From assembly GCA_963658695.1 (NCBI GenBank), contig CAVKRN010000006.1, forward strand, positions 7,350 to 71,349: a stretch of DNA of 64,000 bases, read 5' to 3'. The position numbers were made by a program, and so were the translations under genes. Below, one piece after another: positions 1 to 8,107 of this stretch. The notes under the pieces are model-generated. The model did no database searches and had not been told where the DNA came from. It saw nothing but the letters and a program-made list of their open reading frames with translations. This DNA comes from CAG-791 sp963658695. Lineage in GTDB: Bacteria > Bacillota > Clostridia > Lachnospirales > Lachnospiraceae. Every line of letters begins with the position of its first letter. Within the stretch, counting starts at the first letter, position 1.

Positions 1-898
1 CGACCATTGTGTAGCCAAAGCCGATCATCATACGAAGAATCTGGCGTCCCGTATAGTGTTTGGTCAGAAGCTGGAACAAAAGGAATACGCCGACAATGGG
101 GAGCGTGCTCTGCAGAACCTCCGCAATGTACTGCGGAAACGCCTGCAGAAACTGGACGGCAACGTCCTGCGTGGTGGCAACCGAAGCGATTTTCACTGTT
201 GTATAGGCGGCTTCGGAAGGGTGATAAAAAATACCCAGCAGCATGACCATGAGAATGGGACCGATGCTGCAAAGAGCAATCAGACCGAAGCTGTCATCCG
301 CACTGCCGGAGCGGCCGCGGATGGAAGAAAAGCCGATGCCAAGAGCCATGATGAAGGGAACGGTCATGGGACCTGTGGTTACACCGCCGGCATCAAAGGC
401 AACGGAGAGAAATTCCCTCGGAACGAAGAGCGATAAAGCGAATAGAAGCACATAGAACACCGGCAGAATTTTCGCCAGCGGGATCTTCAAAAGGATGCGC
501 AGCACCGCAATGGCCGTGAAGACACCGACACCGGCAGCCACGGTCCAGATCAGTACGTTGTTGGGAATGGATGCAACCTGGTTGGCAAGGACCTGAAGGT
601 CCGGCTCGGCAATGGTGATAAGAGCGCCTGTGGCAAAGCAGACCAGAAGACAAAGGAACCGGCTTTTACTCCGCACAATGCGGCCGCCGATGCCCTGACC
701 GAGCGGCGTCATGGAAATCTCAGCGCCGAGCTGGAAGAATCCCATACCGATAATCAGCAGTACGGCCCCCGTCAGGAAGAGTGCAATGGTACCAACCTCC
801 ATGGGAACCATCACAATACTCAGAAGCAGTACAATGAGTGTGATGGGGAGAACACTGGAGAGGGCTTCGTTTGTTTTTTCCTTGAGCTTTTCATTCAT
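1..898 (-). CDS. DUF1538 family integral membrane protein (3' end outside window)
   Basis: The minus strand reads open from an ATG at 898 to the window edge, about 299 codons without a stop, so the C-terminus lies outside. The product is very hydrophobic with roughly eight membrane segments. It carries motifs I associate with DUF1538 proteins: an early TPLGQGIGG turn, an AEPDLQVLANQV stretch, and a DAGGVTTGPMTVPF stretch. The DUF1538 assignment is by recognition, not by search; the family is thought to be a transporter but has no established substrate. The start is supported by the hydrophobic N-terminus following MNEKLKEKTNEA; the ribosome binding site is weak. It is divergent from the adenosine deaminase-SLOG gene with about 240 bp between the two starts. 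Confidence 0.8.
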   Translation of the reverse strand, partial: MNEKLKEKTNEALSSVLPITLIVLLLSIVMVPMEVGTIALFLTGAVLLIIGMGFFQLGAEISMTPLGQGIGGRIVRSKSRFLCLLVCFATGALITIAEPDLQVLANQVASIPNNVLIWTVAAGVGVFTAIAVLRILLKIPLAKILPVFYVLLFALSLFVPREFLSVAFDAGGVTTGPMTVPFIMALGIGFSSIRGRSGSADDSFGLIALCSIGPILMVMLLGIFYHPSEAAYTTVKIASVATTQDVAVQFLQAFPQYIAEVLQSTLPIVGVFLLFQLLTKHYTGRQILRMMIGFGYTMV

Positions 899-1034
899 AG
901 GCACATCACTTCGCAAGAAAATTAATGGTTTTTGGGGAACAAATGCATGTAGGATCATCCGGAAGCCGGATCATAAAAGAAGAGTTTCTTTCTTCAAAGA
1001 ACAGGTTTATCGTAACATAAAAAGAAAAAGGAAA

Positions 1035-1080
1035 CCGCGGCTGTTAAGAAATCTTAACGAAAGCGGCCCCTTAATTTTTT
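1035..1080 (+). terminator. Terminator-like hairpin in the leader of the ADA-SLOG gene
   Basis: CCGC and GTTAAG at 1035-1046 can pair with CTTAAC and GCGG at 1051-1066 around an AAAT loop and a short internal mismatch. A T-rich run follows at 1071-1080. It reads as an intrinsic terminator on the plus strand, yet the only upstream gene is divergent. It would therefore act on a transcript starting in the 899-1035 interval, as an attenuator of the gene at 1139, or end a short untranslated RNA. The rest of 899-1138 shows no convincing promoter or other gene. Confidence 0.35.
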
Positions 1081-1138
1081 ATAAAGTAGAGAATACTGGG
1101 AAGATGACGCACACAACACCGCAAGAGACAGGAACTGT

Positions 1139-3676
1139 ATGAAGGAATATTGGAATTACTTTTTTCTGGATAACGAAAAGGACATGATTGTCAATTTGTT
1201 CCGGGATGGGGAGAGGCTGTTTTATGAGCTGGAAACGCCCAACCACCATTCCGGGAACCTGATTCGCAACTTTGCCAAGATCTGCCGGCTTCCGCTCTCG
1301 GTCAATCGGGACGGGCTCTTTGTCATTCGCGGGGAGATTCCATGCTACATCAACGGAGATAATGAGGAAGTCTACATACTGCGCTTTGCGGATATCAAAA
1401 TGGCCAACATTACGCCGGACGGGAGAATTGAACGGAAGGCGGTTGTCCCTGCGATTGCCAAGACCTTAATGAGTCAGACAAAGGATTATCAGCTGCCTGC
1501 CGAGAAAACGATTTTCAAAACCTATATCCGGCGAGAGCTGAAATTCCAGAGTGATCTTCATACGCATATGAACGGAAACCTTGCGCCGGATACGCTGATT
1601 GCCCTTGGCATTATGCACCAGATACGGTATCCGATGCGTTACATTCGCAAGCTCCACCTAGTATTGTCGGACGAGCAGGGGGAGAGGCTGCGTCTTGCCG
1701 GTCTAAAAACAGAAGAAGCCATCCGGCAGCAGGAGGGCAGGCATCCGCTGCCGCAGAAAGTGCTGCAGCGGCGAATCGAAGACAATACGTTTCTGAATTT
1801 TGCGGATCTGATTCTGAACAATCCGGAGAATGCCGAGAAGAATATTGTAAAGATACGCGCATCTCTGGTAGTGCTCAAGGATGGCCAGGCGGTATTTACA
1901 GATCTGGAAAAGGTCTACGTGTACCGCTACGTCTTTGCAAAGGGGGTGACATACACCGGGATAGACGGCCAAGACGGACGTATTCCGCTGCATGACATCG
2001 AGAAGATTCCGGACAAAGACGTGCGGGAGTCGCTGCTGCAGATGCTGCAGGATCATGAGAATCCAGCGTATGCAGGGAACACGCTGTTTCAGGACAAGCT
2101 CCTGTGGATCGGAAGATTGTACCGGCAGCAGGGCATCCGGTATGTGGAGATCAGCGACACGACCCTTGTCAAAAAACACGAATCCCTGACCATGCTGCGC
2201 CAGGTCCATGATATCTTACCGAAGGTATTACAGGAGACGGGAGTGATGATTCGCTTTCTGGCTGCCATGCGCCGGATTCCGCTGACGGTTGTGAAGGGAC
2301 AGGAGAATTATCTGGCACAGAATCTTGCGGTACTCCATGCAGTGGCAAAGGATCCTTATGTGGCCGGATGTGATTTCGTCGGAGAAGAGATCAATGATAT
2401 CCGGGAGCTGGCGCCGGTATTCAAAGAAATCGTCCGGATTGCGGGAGAGAACCCGGGATTTGTGATTCGTGTACATGCGGGTGAGAACAGCAGCCTGCGG
2501 GGCAATGTGGAGCAGAGCATCAAGTGCGTAAAGGAAGCGCTGGCCCCGGGGCAGGCGATGCCGCAGATGCGAATCGGACACGGACTGTATACCTGCAGCC
2601 TAAGCTCGCCGGAGGGGAAAGAGCTGCTCAAAACCATTCGGGAGAATCATGTGGTCCTGGAATTCCAGCTGACATCGAATGTGCGGCTTAACAACCTGGT
2701 CAGCCTGGAGGCACATCCGCTTCATCAATATCTGCGGGCAGGCATTCATTGTGTACAGGGAACGGACGGCGGAGCGCTGTACGGAACGACGCCGATGCAC
2801 GAACAAAGATCCTTGGAACATCTGCTGGATCTGACCTATGAAGAACAGCAGTTTATGAGGGATTCGGAGCGAGTTATCATTGAGGCAAGTGAAGAGAACT
2901 TTGGACAGAAGACACTGGAATTTCGTTCCAAGGTAGGAGAACGGGACTTTGCGGCTGTACTCCTGGAGGAGATGGAGCAGGCAAATGCACGAATCGGGCA
3001 GGAAACGGCGCTGGCCAAGACGCCCGAGGCGGATACAGCCATGGAGCTGGAGGACCAGATTGAAGAATTGCCGGAGGACCGTGTACCGGTGATCATTGCC
3101 GGTGGAAGTTTTAACACGCAGGGGCGCATAACGCGCATGACGAAAAACGGGCAGCACTGCATTCAGAAGCTCGCAGATGCGCTGGATCCGAAACAGGTAT
3201 TTTTTGTGCTGGGGCATACGCTGCAGGGATATGAGCGGTATCTTTTGGAGTGTAACGAGCTGCGAAGGACGCAGGGAAAGGAACCGTTTGCGGTATACTG
3301 CTTTGCTCCGGCGCGTCTTGGTCAGCAGCAGCTGCAGCGTCTGGAGAAGGCCGAAGTCCGCGTGCGGGTATCTCCGATGGGAGAGAGCATGGGACTGTAT
3401 AAAAGCTTTCATTATGAGATCTTCAAAAGACGGTCTTCTGTTGTGGTAGCTTTTGATGGAAATGCGGCGGCGGAAAATCTGATTCAGGAGGCCAAAAACG
3501 GCAGGGGCACGGCGGGAATTCTGGTGTGGGAGAACGCAACGCCGCTTCGGGAAAAGGCGGTCTCGCTGGAAGGATATGTGGATTTCTTTGGCGATGATCT
3601 GGCGGAGAAGGTGCAGGAGCTTCTGGCACATCCGCCCAGACACTCGTATCGCCGCTGGGAGGTGGAGAAGCCCTAA
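1139..3676 (+). CDS. Adenosine deaminase-like hydrolase fused to a C-terminal SLOG (DprA/LOG-like) domain
   Basis: This 845-residue protein has an adenosine deaminase-type metal hydrolase core. The metal-ligand pattern HxH is H141/H143, the HAGE motif is H446-E449 (E449 the expected catalytic acid), GHG follows at H481, and the final acidic ligand is D543. In classical ADA the last motif is TDDP; here it reads TDGG, so the second aspartate that contacts the purine is a glycine. Matching flanking strands are YVEIS, CDFVGEE and EFQLTSN. An insertion of about 170 residues separates the first strand from the rest. From about residue 649 a second alpha/beta domain begins with IIAGGS and ends with a KRRSSVVVAFDG and KNGRG pattern resembling the DprA/SMF/LOG (SLOG) nucleotide-binding fold. 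The first 130 residues are unassigned. The ADA call is solid; the SLOG call is by pattern. Substrate is unknown, probably a nucleoside or modified nucleotide. Confidence 0.72.
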   Translation: MKEYWNYFFLDNEKDMIVNLFRDGERLFYELETPNHHSGNLIRNFAKICRLPLSVNRDGLFVIRGEIPCYINGDNEEVYILRFADIKMANITPDGRIERKAVVPAIAKTLMSQTKDYQLPAEKTIFKTYIRRELKFQSDLHTHMNGNLAPDTLIALGIMHQIRYPMRYIRKLHLVLSDEQGERLRLAGLKTEEAIRQQEGRHPLPQKVLQRRIEDNTFLNFADLILNNPENAEKNIVKIRASLVVLKDGQAVFTDLEKVYVYRYVFAKGVTYTGIDGQDGRIPLHDIEKIPDKDVRESLLQMLQDHENPAYAGNTLFQDKLLWIGRLYRQQGIRYVEISDTTLVKKHESLTMLRQVHDILPKVLQETGVMIRFLAAMRRIPLTVVKGQENYLAQNLAVLHAVAKDPYVAGCDFVGEEINDIRELAPVFKEIVRIAGENPGFVIRVHAGENSSLRGNVEQSIKCVKEALAPGQAMPQMRIGHGLYTCSLSSPEGKELLKTIRENHVVLEFQLTSNVRLNNLVSLEAHPLHQYLRAGIHCVQGTDGGALYGTTPMHEQRSLEHLLDLTYEEQQFMRDSERVIIEASEENFGQKTLEFRSKVGERDFAAVLLEEMEQANARIGQETALAKTPEADTAMELEDQIEELPEDRVPVIIAGGSFNTQGRITRMTKNGQHCIQKLADALDPKQVFFVLGHTLQGYERYLLECNELRRTQGKEPFAVYCFAPARLGQQQLQRLEKAEVRVRVSPMGESMGLYKSFHYEIFKRRSSVVVAFDGNAAAENLIQEAKNGRGTAGILVWENATPLREKAVSLEGYVDFFGDDLAEKVQELLAHPPRHSYRRWEVEKP

Positions 3677-3717
3677 ATGAGGGATCCTGTGTTATGATAG
3701 TGTAACTATTCGGGGCC

Positions 3718-3797
3718 AAGGAAATGCCGATGTAATCAGCGTTTCCTTAAGCGACGCAGCAGCGGCCTTGTGAATGTGCGCTGAATAGCCACTATGA
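3718..3797 (+). repeat. Intergenic repeat family A, copy 1 (divergent)
   Basis: A hairpin with arms at 3718-3727 and 3739-3748 (AAGGAAATGC with GCGTTTCCTT) is followed by a GACGCAGCAGCGGCC core and a GCTGAATAGCCACTATGA tail. The same order of hairpin, GCAGCAGCGG core and CTGA(A/C)ATAG tail recurs near 55229-55340. The core and tail also recur near 15453 and 49258. It fills the gap between the ADA-SLOG and glycoside hydrolase genes. Confidence 0.55.
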
Positions 3798-3816
3798 AAG
3801 GATTCAGGTCAATTAC

Positions 3817-5814
3817 ATGAAGAAACATTCCGATCCGCCTCTTCGGCCGCTTCTGACCCCATGGGGAGAAGAGCTGTCACAGCATCCGGATATTATACCC
3901 CTTTCTGAATATCCAAGGCCGTCACTGATACGGCAGGAATGGCAATGTCTGAACGGATACTGGGAATACGCAATCCGAAAGTGTGGCGAGAAATGGCCGG
4001 AGGAAGGCGCCGATGGAAGAATTCGTGTTCCGTTTTCTCCGGAGTGTTTACTTTCCGGTGTCGGAAGACAGCTTCAGCCGGGCGAGGTCCTGTGGTATCG
4101 AAGAACATTTTCGTGGAAACGAAACGAAGAAAAGCCGCAGGTTCTCCTTCACGTGGGGGCGGCGGATCAGGAAGCGACGATCTGGATCAACGGACAGTAT
4201 GCAGGAGACCATGTCGGTGGATATCTGCCATTTACCCTGGAGATTGCGGAATATTTGCAGGAAGGCATCAACGAGCTTTTGATTGCTGTGCGGGATGACT
4301 CGGATGCTTCCTGGCATGCCAGAGGCAAGCAGAAGCTAAAGCGCGGCGGCATGTTCTATACCGCCACCAGCGGAATCTGGCAGAGCGTATGGCTGGAGCA
4401 GGTGCCGGCGGCCTATGTGCGCTCCATCGAAACGAGAAATATGCCCGCAACCGGCCGGGATGAAGAACCGCCGGCAGCAGGACAAGGCAAACCATGCGGC
4501 GCGCAGATACAGATCCGTGTCAATACGGCACATGTCGAAACGAATCAGAGTGTTCGCTTGCAGATTCGGGAGGCGGCCTTGCAGAAGGAGGACTATCTTC
4601 GGGATTCAAAGGATATTCTGCGGCTTCGAAAGCCAATCCTTTTGGAAACAGAGATTTCGGCAGATACCTGGTGCATCGTTTCTTTGCCGGGGAAGCCGGC
4701 CCTCTGGTCCCAGGAGACCCCCTGGCTCTACGGAATTACGGCGCTCGTGGGACTGGATGAGACGGATTCCTATTTTGCCTTGCGGCATTTCGGGTCGGCG
4801 CCGATGGAGAAGATCGGGAGCGCGGGGGAGAGGAAGACCTGCTCGGAAACGGATGTCGGAAGGAACAGGCACAACGTAAAAGGAGAACTTCGCGAGCTGA
4901 CACTGAACGGACTGCCGCAGCACCAGCGCGGCGTGCTGGACCAGGGCTACTGGTCGGACGGCATGTATACGGCGCCAACAGACGAGGCACTGATCCATGA
5001 TATTGTCAGCATGAAGCAGCTGGGGTTCAATATGCTGCGCAAGCACATCAAGATAGAACCGGAGCGCTGGTATTACCACTGTGATCGTCTGGGAATGGCG
5101 GTCTGGCAGGACATGGTGTGCGGCGGGGGAAGGCTTCGGGCATGGTTTGTCACGTATGGCGCAACGCTGTTGCTGCAGCTGGGGGTTCGAATCCGGGATA
5201 CGCACGTCTTTTTACTGGGACGGTCACAGGAAGAGGGAAGACTTGAATTTGAGCGGGAGATGCTGGAGACGGCAAAGATCCTTCATTCCCATCCGTGTCT
5301 GTGTACCTGGGTGATTTTCAACGAGGGCTGGGGACAGTTTGAAACAAAGCGCCTGACGGGGCATCTTCGGGAGGCAGATCCGGAGCATCTGATTGATGCG
5401 GCCAGCGGATGGTTTGATCAGGGGTGGGGTGAGTTTCAGCGTATCCATCATTATTATCTGCGTCTGGTTTTTAGAAGAAGGGATACGAGAATTCGTGTAC
5501 TGTCGGAATTTGGGGGACTTCCCTTTGGGATAAAGGGACATACGGCGTGCGCGAAGACGTATGGCTACGGCAGAGTCGAGGATCTGACGGCGCTGAATCA
5601 AGGCTTTTGGAATTTGCTCCGGAAGGCGGATGCGCTTTCAAAGGAAGGGTTTTGTGCCTGGGTTTATACGCAGGTGTCGGATGTGGAGGAAGAGATCAAC
5701 GGCATTCTGACCTTTGACCGCCGCGTACAGAAAATTCAAGGCGAATTATGTTTGTCTGCGGCGCATGGAAGAGAAGCTGCGGATGCTGGAGCAGTTACGA
5801 AACATATACGATAG
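3817..5814 (+). CDS. Glycoside hydrolase family 2 protein (beta-galactosidase/glucuronidase-like)
   Basis: The 665-residue protein has the usual GH2 order. A jelly-roll sugar-binding domain (about 25-190) starts with the YPRPSLIRQEW and LNGYWEYAI signature, an immunoglobulin-like sandwich follows, and a TIM barrel runs from about residue 370. The acid/base glutamate is E503 in FNEGWGQF and the probable nucleophile is E564 in LSEFGG. No signal peptide is visible, so it should act in the cytoplasm on imported glycosides. The stretch 207-230 and part of the sandwich are less conserved and rich in small insertions. A GTCAATTAC leader precedes the ATG at 3817 with AAAGGA about 15 bases upstream. 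Substrate cannot be told from sequence. No sugar transporter is adjacent. Confidence 0.85.
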   Translation: MKKHSDPPLRPLLTPWGEELSQHPDIIPLSEYPRPSLIRQEWQCLNGYWEYAIRKCGEKWPEEGADGRIRVPFSPECLLSGVGRQLQPGEVLWYRRTFSWKRNEEKPQVLLHVGAADQEATIWINGQYAGDHVGGYLPFTLEIAEYLQEGINELLIAVRDDSDASWHARGKQKLKRGGMFYTATSGIWQSVWLEQVPAAYVRSIETRNMPATGRDEEPPAAGQGKPCGAQIQIRVNTAHVETNQSVRLQIREAALQKEDYLRDSKDILRLRKPILLETEISADTWCIVSLPGKPALWSQETPWLYGITALVGLDETDSYFALRHFGSAPMEKIGSAGERKTCSETDVGRNRHNVKGELRELTLNGLPQHQRGVLDQGYWSDGMYTAPTDEALIHDIVSMKQLGFNMLRKHIKIEPERWYYHCDRLGMAVWQDMVCGGGRLRAWFVTYGATLLLQLGVRIRDTHVFLLGRSQEEGRLEFEREMLETAKILHSHPCLCTWVIFNEGWGQFETKRLTGHLREADPEHLIDAASGWFDQGWGEFQRIHHYYLRLVFRRRDTRIRVLSEFGGLPFGIKGHTACAKTYGYGRVEDLTALNQGFWNLLRKADALSKEGFCAWVYTQVSDVEEEINGILTFDRRVQKIQGELCLSAAHGREAADAGAVTKHIR

Positions 5815-5829
5815 AATCAGGGTTTAACT

Positions 5830-7986
5830 ATGCAGAGTGCGTTTGATTTTGGAAAGGATTTTCTGACACAGTATTTCACAAAGAAGGATGCAGACGCTGT
5901 ATGCGACTTTTTGTCGGATGATATCATTTGGATTACACCCAATGAGATCCGGCATTTGAAGAATGTCCGCTCCATTCGCGAATTTCTTCGGGAATCGCTG
6001 CAGGAGGATCCGAAGGCATATACGGTGGATGTTGCTGCCATTCACTCTGCTCCCGGATTGGATCCGGTTACCGTTACGGTATTTGACGTGAACCTGATTC
6101 CCAAGCATGAGGAGTCCAGCGTTAATCTTCGTGTGACACTGGCACTTCGGCGGGATGGAGAGGGCTTCCTGATTGCCTATGTGGAAATGTCCCGCAAGTA
6201 CATCCGGACGGATGTGGAGCAAATTCGTACCTTTGCAGATTCCCTTCCCGGCGGCATTATTACACTGACGGTACTGGGGAACGACATTCGCGTCATGTAC
6301 GTCAGCGGGTGGTTTTTTCAGCAGCTGGGGTTGGACGAGGCAATCTGCTACGAGAGAATGGAGCAGAACGTCTTCTTCATGATGCCGGAAGAGGATCAGA
6401 AAAGGGCGCTGACCCTTGTGGGGGAGATGGCAGCCTTGAAGCGTCCGAAGCCGCTTTCTTTGCAGGTGACGATGCAGCATGCAGATGAAAAAACCAAATA
6501 CCCCTGTCATATGACCATTGCATCTGCCTACAAGGAAGGCGGACGTACGGTGCTGTATCTGTTGTTCGATGAAATCAGTGATCTGGATCACGAGCGGCGC
6601 CGTGAAAAGCGCAAGGACGCGAAGGATCGGAAGGAACTGGAAAAGGAGCTGGAACGGCTCCGGCAGGAAAAGGATCTGCCTCGCATCGAGGATATTCAGA
6701 AAAAGGCAGCAGAGGAGATCGAAGACACCAAGCGAATTGCGCAGGAAGAGTCGGATGCTGCGATGAAGCTGATTCAGGCTAAGCTGGAACAGGCAGCGCA
6801 GGAACAGAAAAAAGCAGTTGAGGCGGCCAGAAGGCAGGTGAGCCGGCAGTTTACCGACAGCTGGAAGGAAGAAAAGAAAAAGCACACCGCGGCGAAGGAA
6901 GCGCTGGTCAAGGAAAAGGAAGACGCACAGAAGGCGGCAGAGGAGCTGCAGGAGAAGCTTACCGCGCTGGAGAAGCAGCTGGCGGAGGTGCAAAAAGAAA
7001 AGGAAGATTCCAATCGGGACTATCAGGACCGAATTCTCAAGCTCCAATGGGAGCTGAATGCGACGAAGAAAAAGGCGCAGGAAGATGCGCAGTTCCAGGA
7101 AGAGCAGCTGACAAAGGAAAAGGCGGACGCACTGCAGGCAGCGAGACAGAGGGCCGATGAGGAGAAGGACGCGCTGATCCGGGAGAAGGATGAGCTTCTC
7201 CAAAGCGAAAAGAAGCAGAAGAGTGAGCTGGAGGGTACGGTTCTGCGCCTGCAGCGGGAGCTGTCTCGTCAGGAGGCAGAGCTTTCCCATAAGGAGAGCG
7301 AGCAGCGAATCCTGAGCAAGGAAAAAGATAAATCTATCCGGCGCATGCAGAGCCTTCTGCAGGGACAGATGGGCAGTATACAGAGCGCGGCTCGTGCGGC
7401 AAAGGAGGAAAAGCGTCCGGATCAGCTTCGTCGTCAGGTTGAAAAAATAGCAGACGCTGCCGGTGCAATGCCGGGATATATGCATGATCTTGCAGCGATT
7501 TCCGGATTGAACCCAAGCGAACGGCTTCCGCTGTCGGAGGAAACCTTTTCGGTGCGCTCCTGTCTGGACCTTGTCAGGCTGGTGATCTGGCCGCAGTGCC
7601 GCCAAAAGGGCATTGCATTTTCTGTAGAGATGACAGAAGGAATGCCGGATCAGGTGTGCGGAGGTAAGGAAGGCTTGGAGCTGGCCTTTTTGTGCATTCT
7701 GGAAAATGCCATCGAGAATACGGCAATGGGAGGCACAATTACACTGCAGGCATCGTCAGAGCCGCCGGTCCGGGGAAGTGCCTATTATCATTTTCGGATA
7801 ACGGATAACGGACAGGGCATTGCCGAAGACAAGCTCCCGGTCCTGTTTGATCAGCCGGAAAGTGAGCTCTCCATCGCCAGGAAGGTTATGGCGACGATGG
7901 GGGGATCCATTCAGGTCCGCAGCAAGGCCGGCGAGGGGGCGAGCTTTGAGGTAAAGGTGAGCCTGAAGACGGCGTCTGTACGGTAA
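5830..7986 (+). CDS. Atypical sensor: NTF2-like + PAS + long coiled coil + HATPase domain
   Basis: The 718-residue protein has no membrane segment. Residues 1-130 resemble a SnoaL/NTF2-like sensor domain; 130-265 resemble a PAS domain (a SLPGGIITL start, as in Lachnospiraceae PAS kinases). Residues 265-520 form a highly charged Glu/Lys/Gln-rich coiled coil. Residues 575-712 are a histidine-kinase-type ATPase domain with N-box E625/N626, G1 box DNGQG at 659-663 and a C-terminal GEGASFEV strand. I cannot find a canonical H-box (SHDIRTP type) between coil and ATPase; the only nearby histidine is in MHDLAAIS. It may be a pseudo-kinase, an ATPase switch, or a kinase with an unusual phosphoacceptor. 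It starts 16 bp after the GH2 gene, so co-transcription is likely. No response regulator is adjacent. Confidence 0.7.
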   Translation: MQSAFDFGKDFLTQYFTKKDADAVCDFLSDDIIWITPNEIRHLKNVRSIREFLRESLQEDPKAYTVDVAAIHSAPGLDPVTVTVFDVNLIPKHEESSVNLRVTLALRRDGEGFLIAYVEMSRKYIRTDVEQIRTFADSLPGGIITLTVLGNDIRVMYVSGWFFQQLGLDEAICYERMEQNVFFMMPEEDQKRALTLVGEMAALKRPKPLSLQVTMQHADEKTKYPCHMTIASAYKEGGRTVLYLLFDEISDLDHERRREKRKDAKDRKELEKELERLRQEKDLPRIEDIQKKAAEEIEDTKRIAQEESDAAMKLIQAKLEQAAQEQKKAVEAARRQVSRQFTDSWKEEKKKHTAAKEALVKEKEDAQKAAEELQEKLTALEKQLAEVQKEKEDSNRDYQDRILKLQWELNATKKKAQEDAQFQEEQLTKEKADALQAARQRADEEKDALIREKDELLQSEKKQKSELEGTVLRLQRELSRQEAELSHKESEQRILSKEKDKSIRRMQSLLQGQMGSIQSAARAAKEEKRPDQLRRQVEKIADAAGAMPGYMHDLAAISGLNPSERLPLSEETFSVRSCLDLVRLVIWPQCRQKGIAFSVEMTEGMPDQVCGGKEGLELAFLCILENAIENTAMGGTITLQASSEPPVRGSAYYHFRITDNGQGIAEDKLPVLFDQPESELSIARKVMATMGGSIQVRSKAGEGASFEVKVSLKTASVR

Positions 7987-8107
7987 CCAAGCAACAGGAC
8001 GGCGGATGGATGTCTGGAATTGGGCTCTTGCACATTTTCTTCCTGCGTGCCATACTGTGCCTGCGCTATATCCGCGGGAAAGCGGAACAGCAGCAGGAAG
8101 GAAAACT

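Noticed and set aside
711..1142. A plus-strand frame overlapping the DUF1538 gene
   Set aside because: It is antisense to recognisable membrane helices and its sequence is not protein-like; the minus-strand reading is the real gene.
1139..3676. RADAR anti-phage deaminase (RdrB)
   Set aside because: Large size and ADA motifs are similar, but there is no RdrA ATPase or other defence gene nearby and the C-terminus is SLOG-like.
5824..7605. A 593-codon minus-strand open frame opposite the sensor gene
   Set aside because: Leu/Phe/Arg-rich shadow of the coiled-coil segment; no family features, and the plus-strand protein has clear PAS and HATPase motifs.
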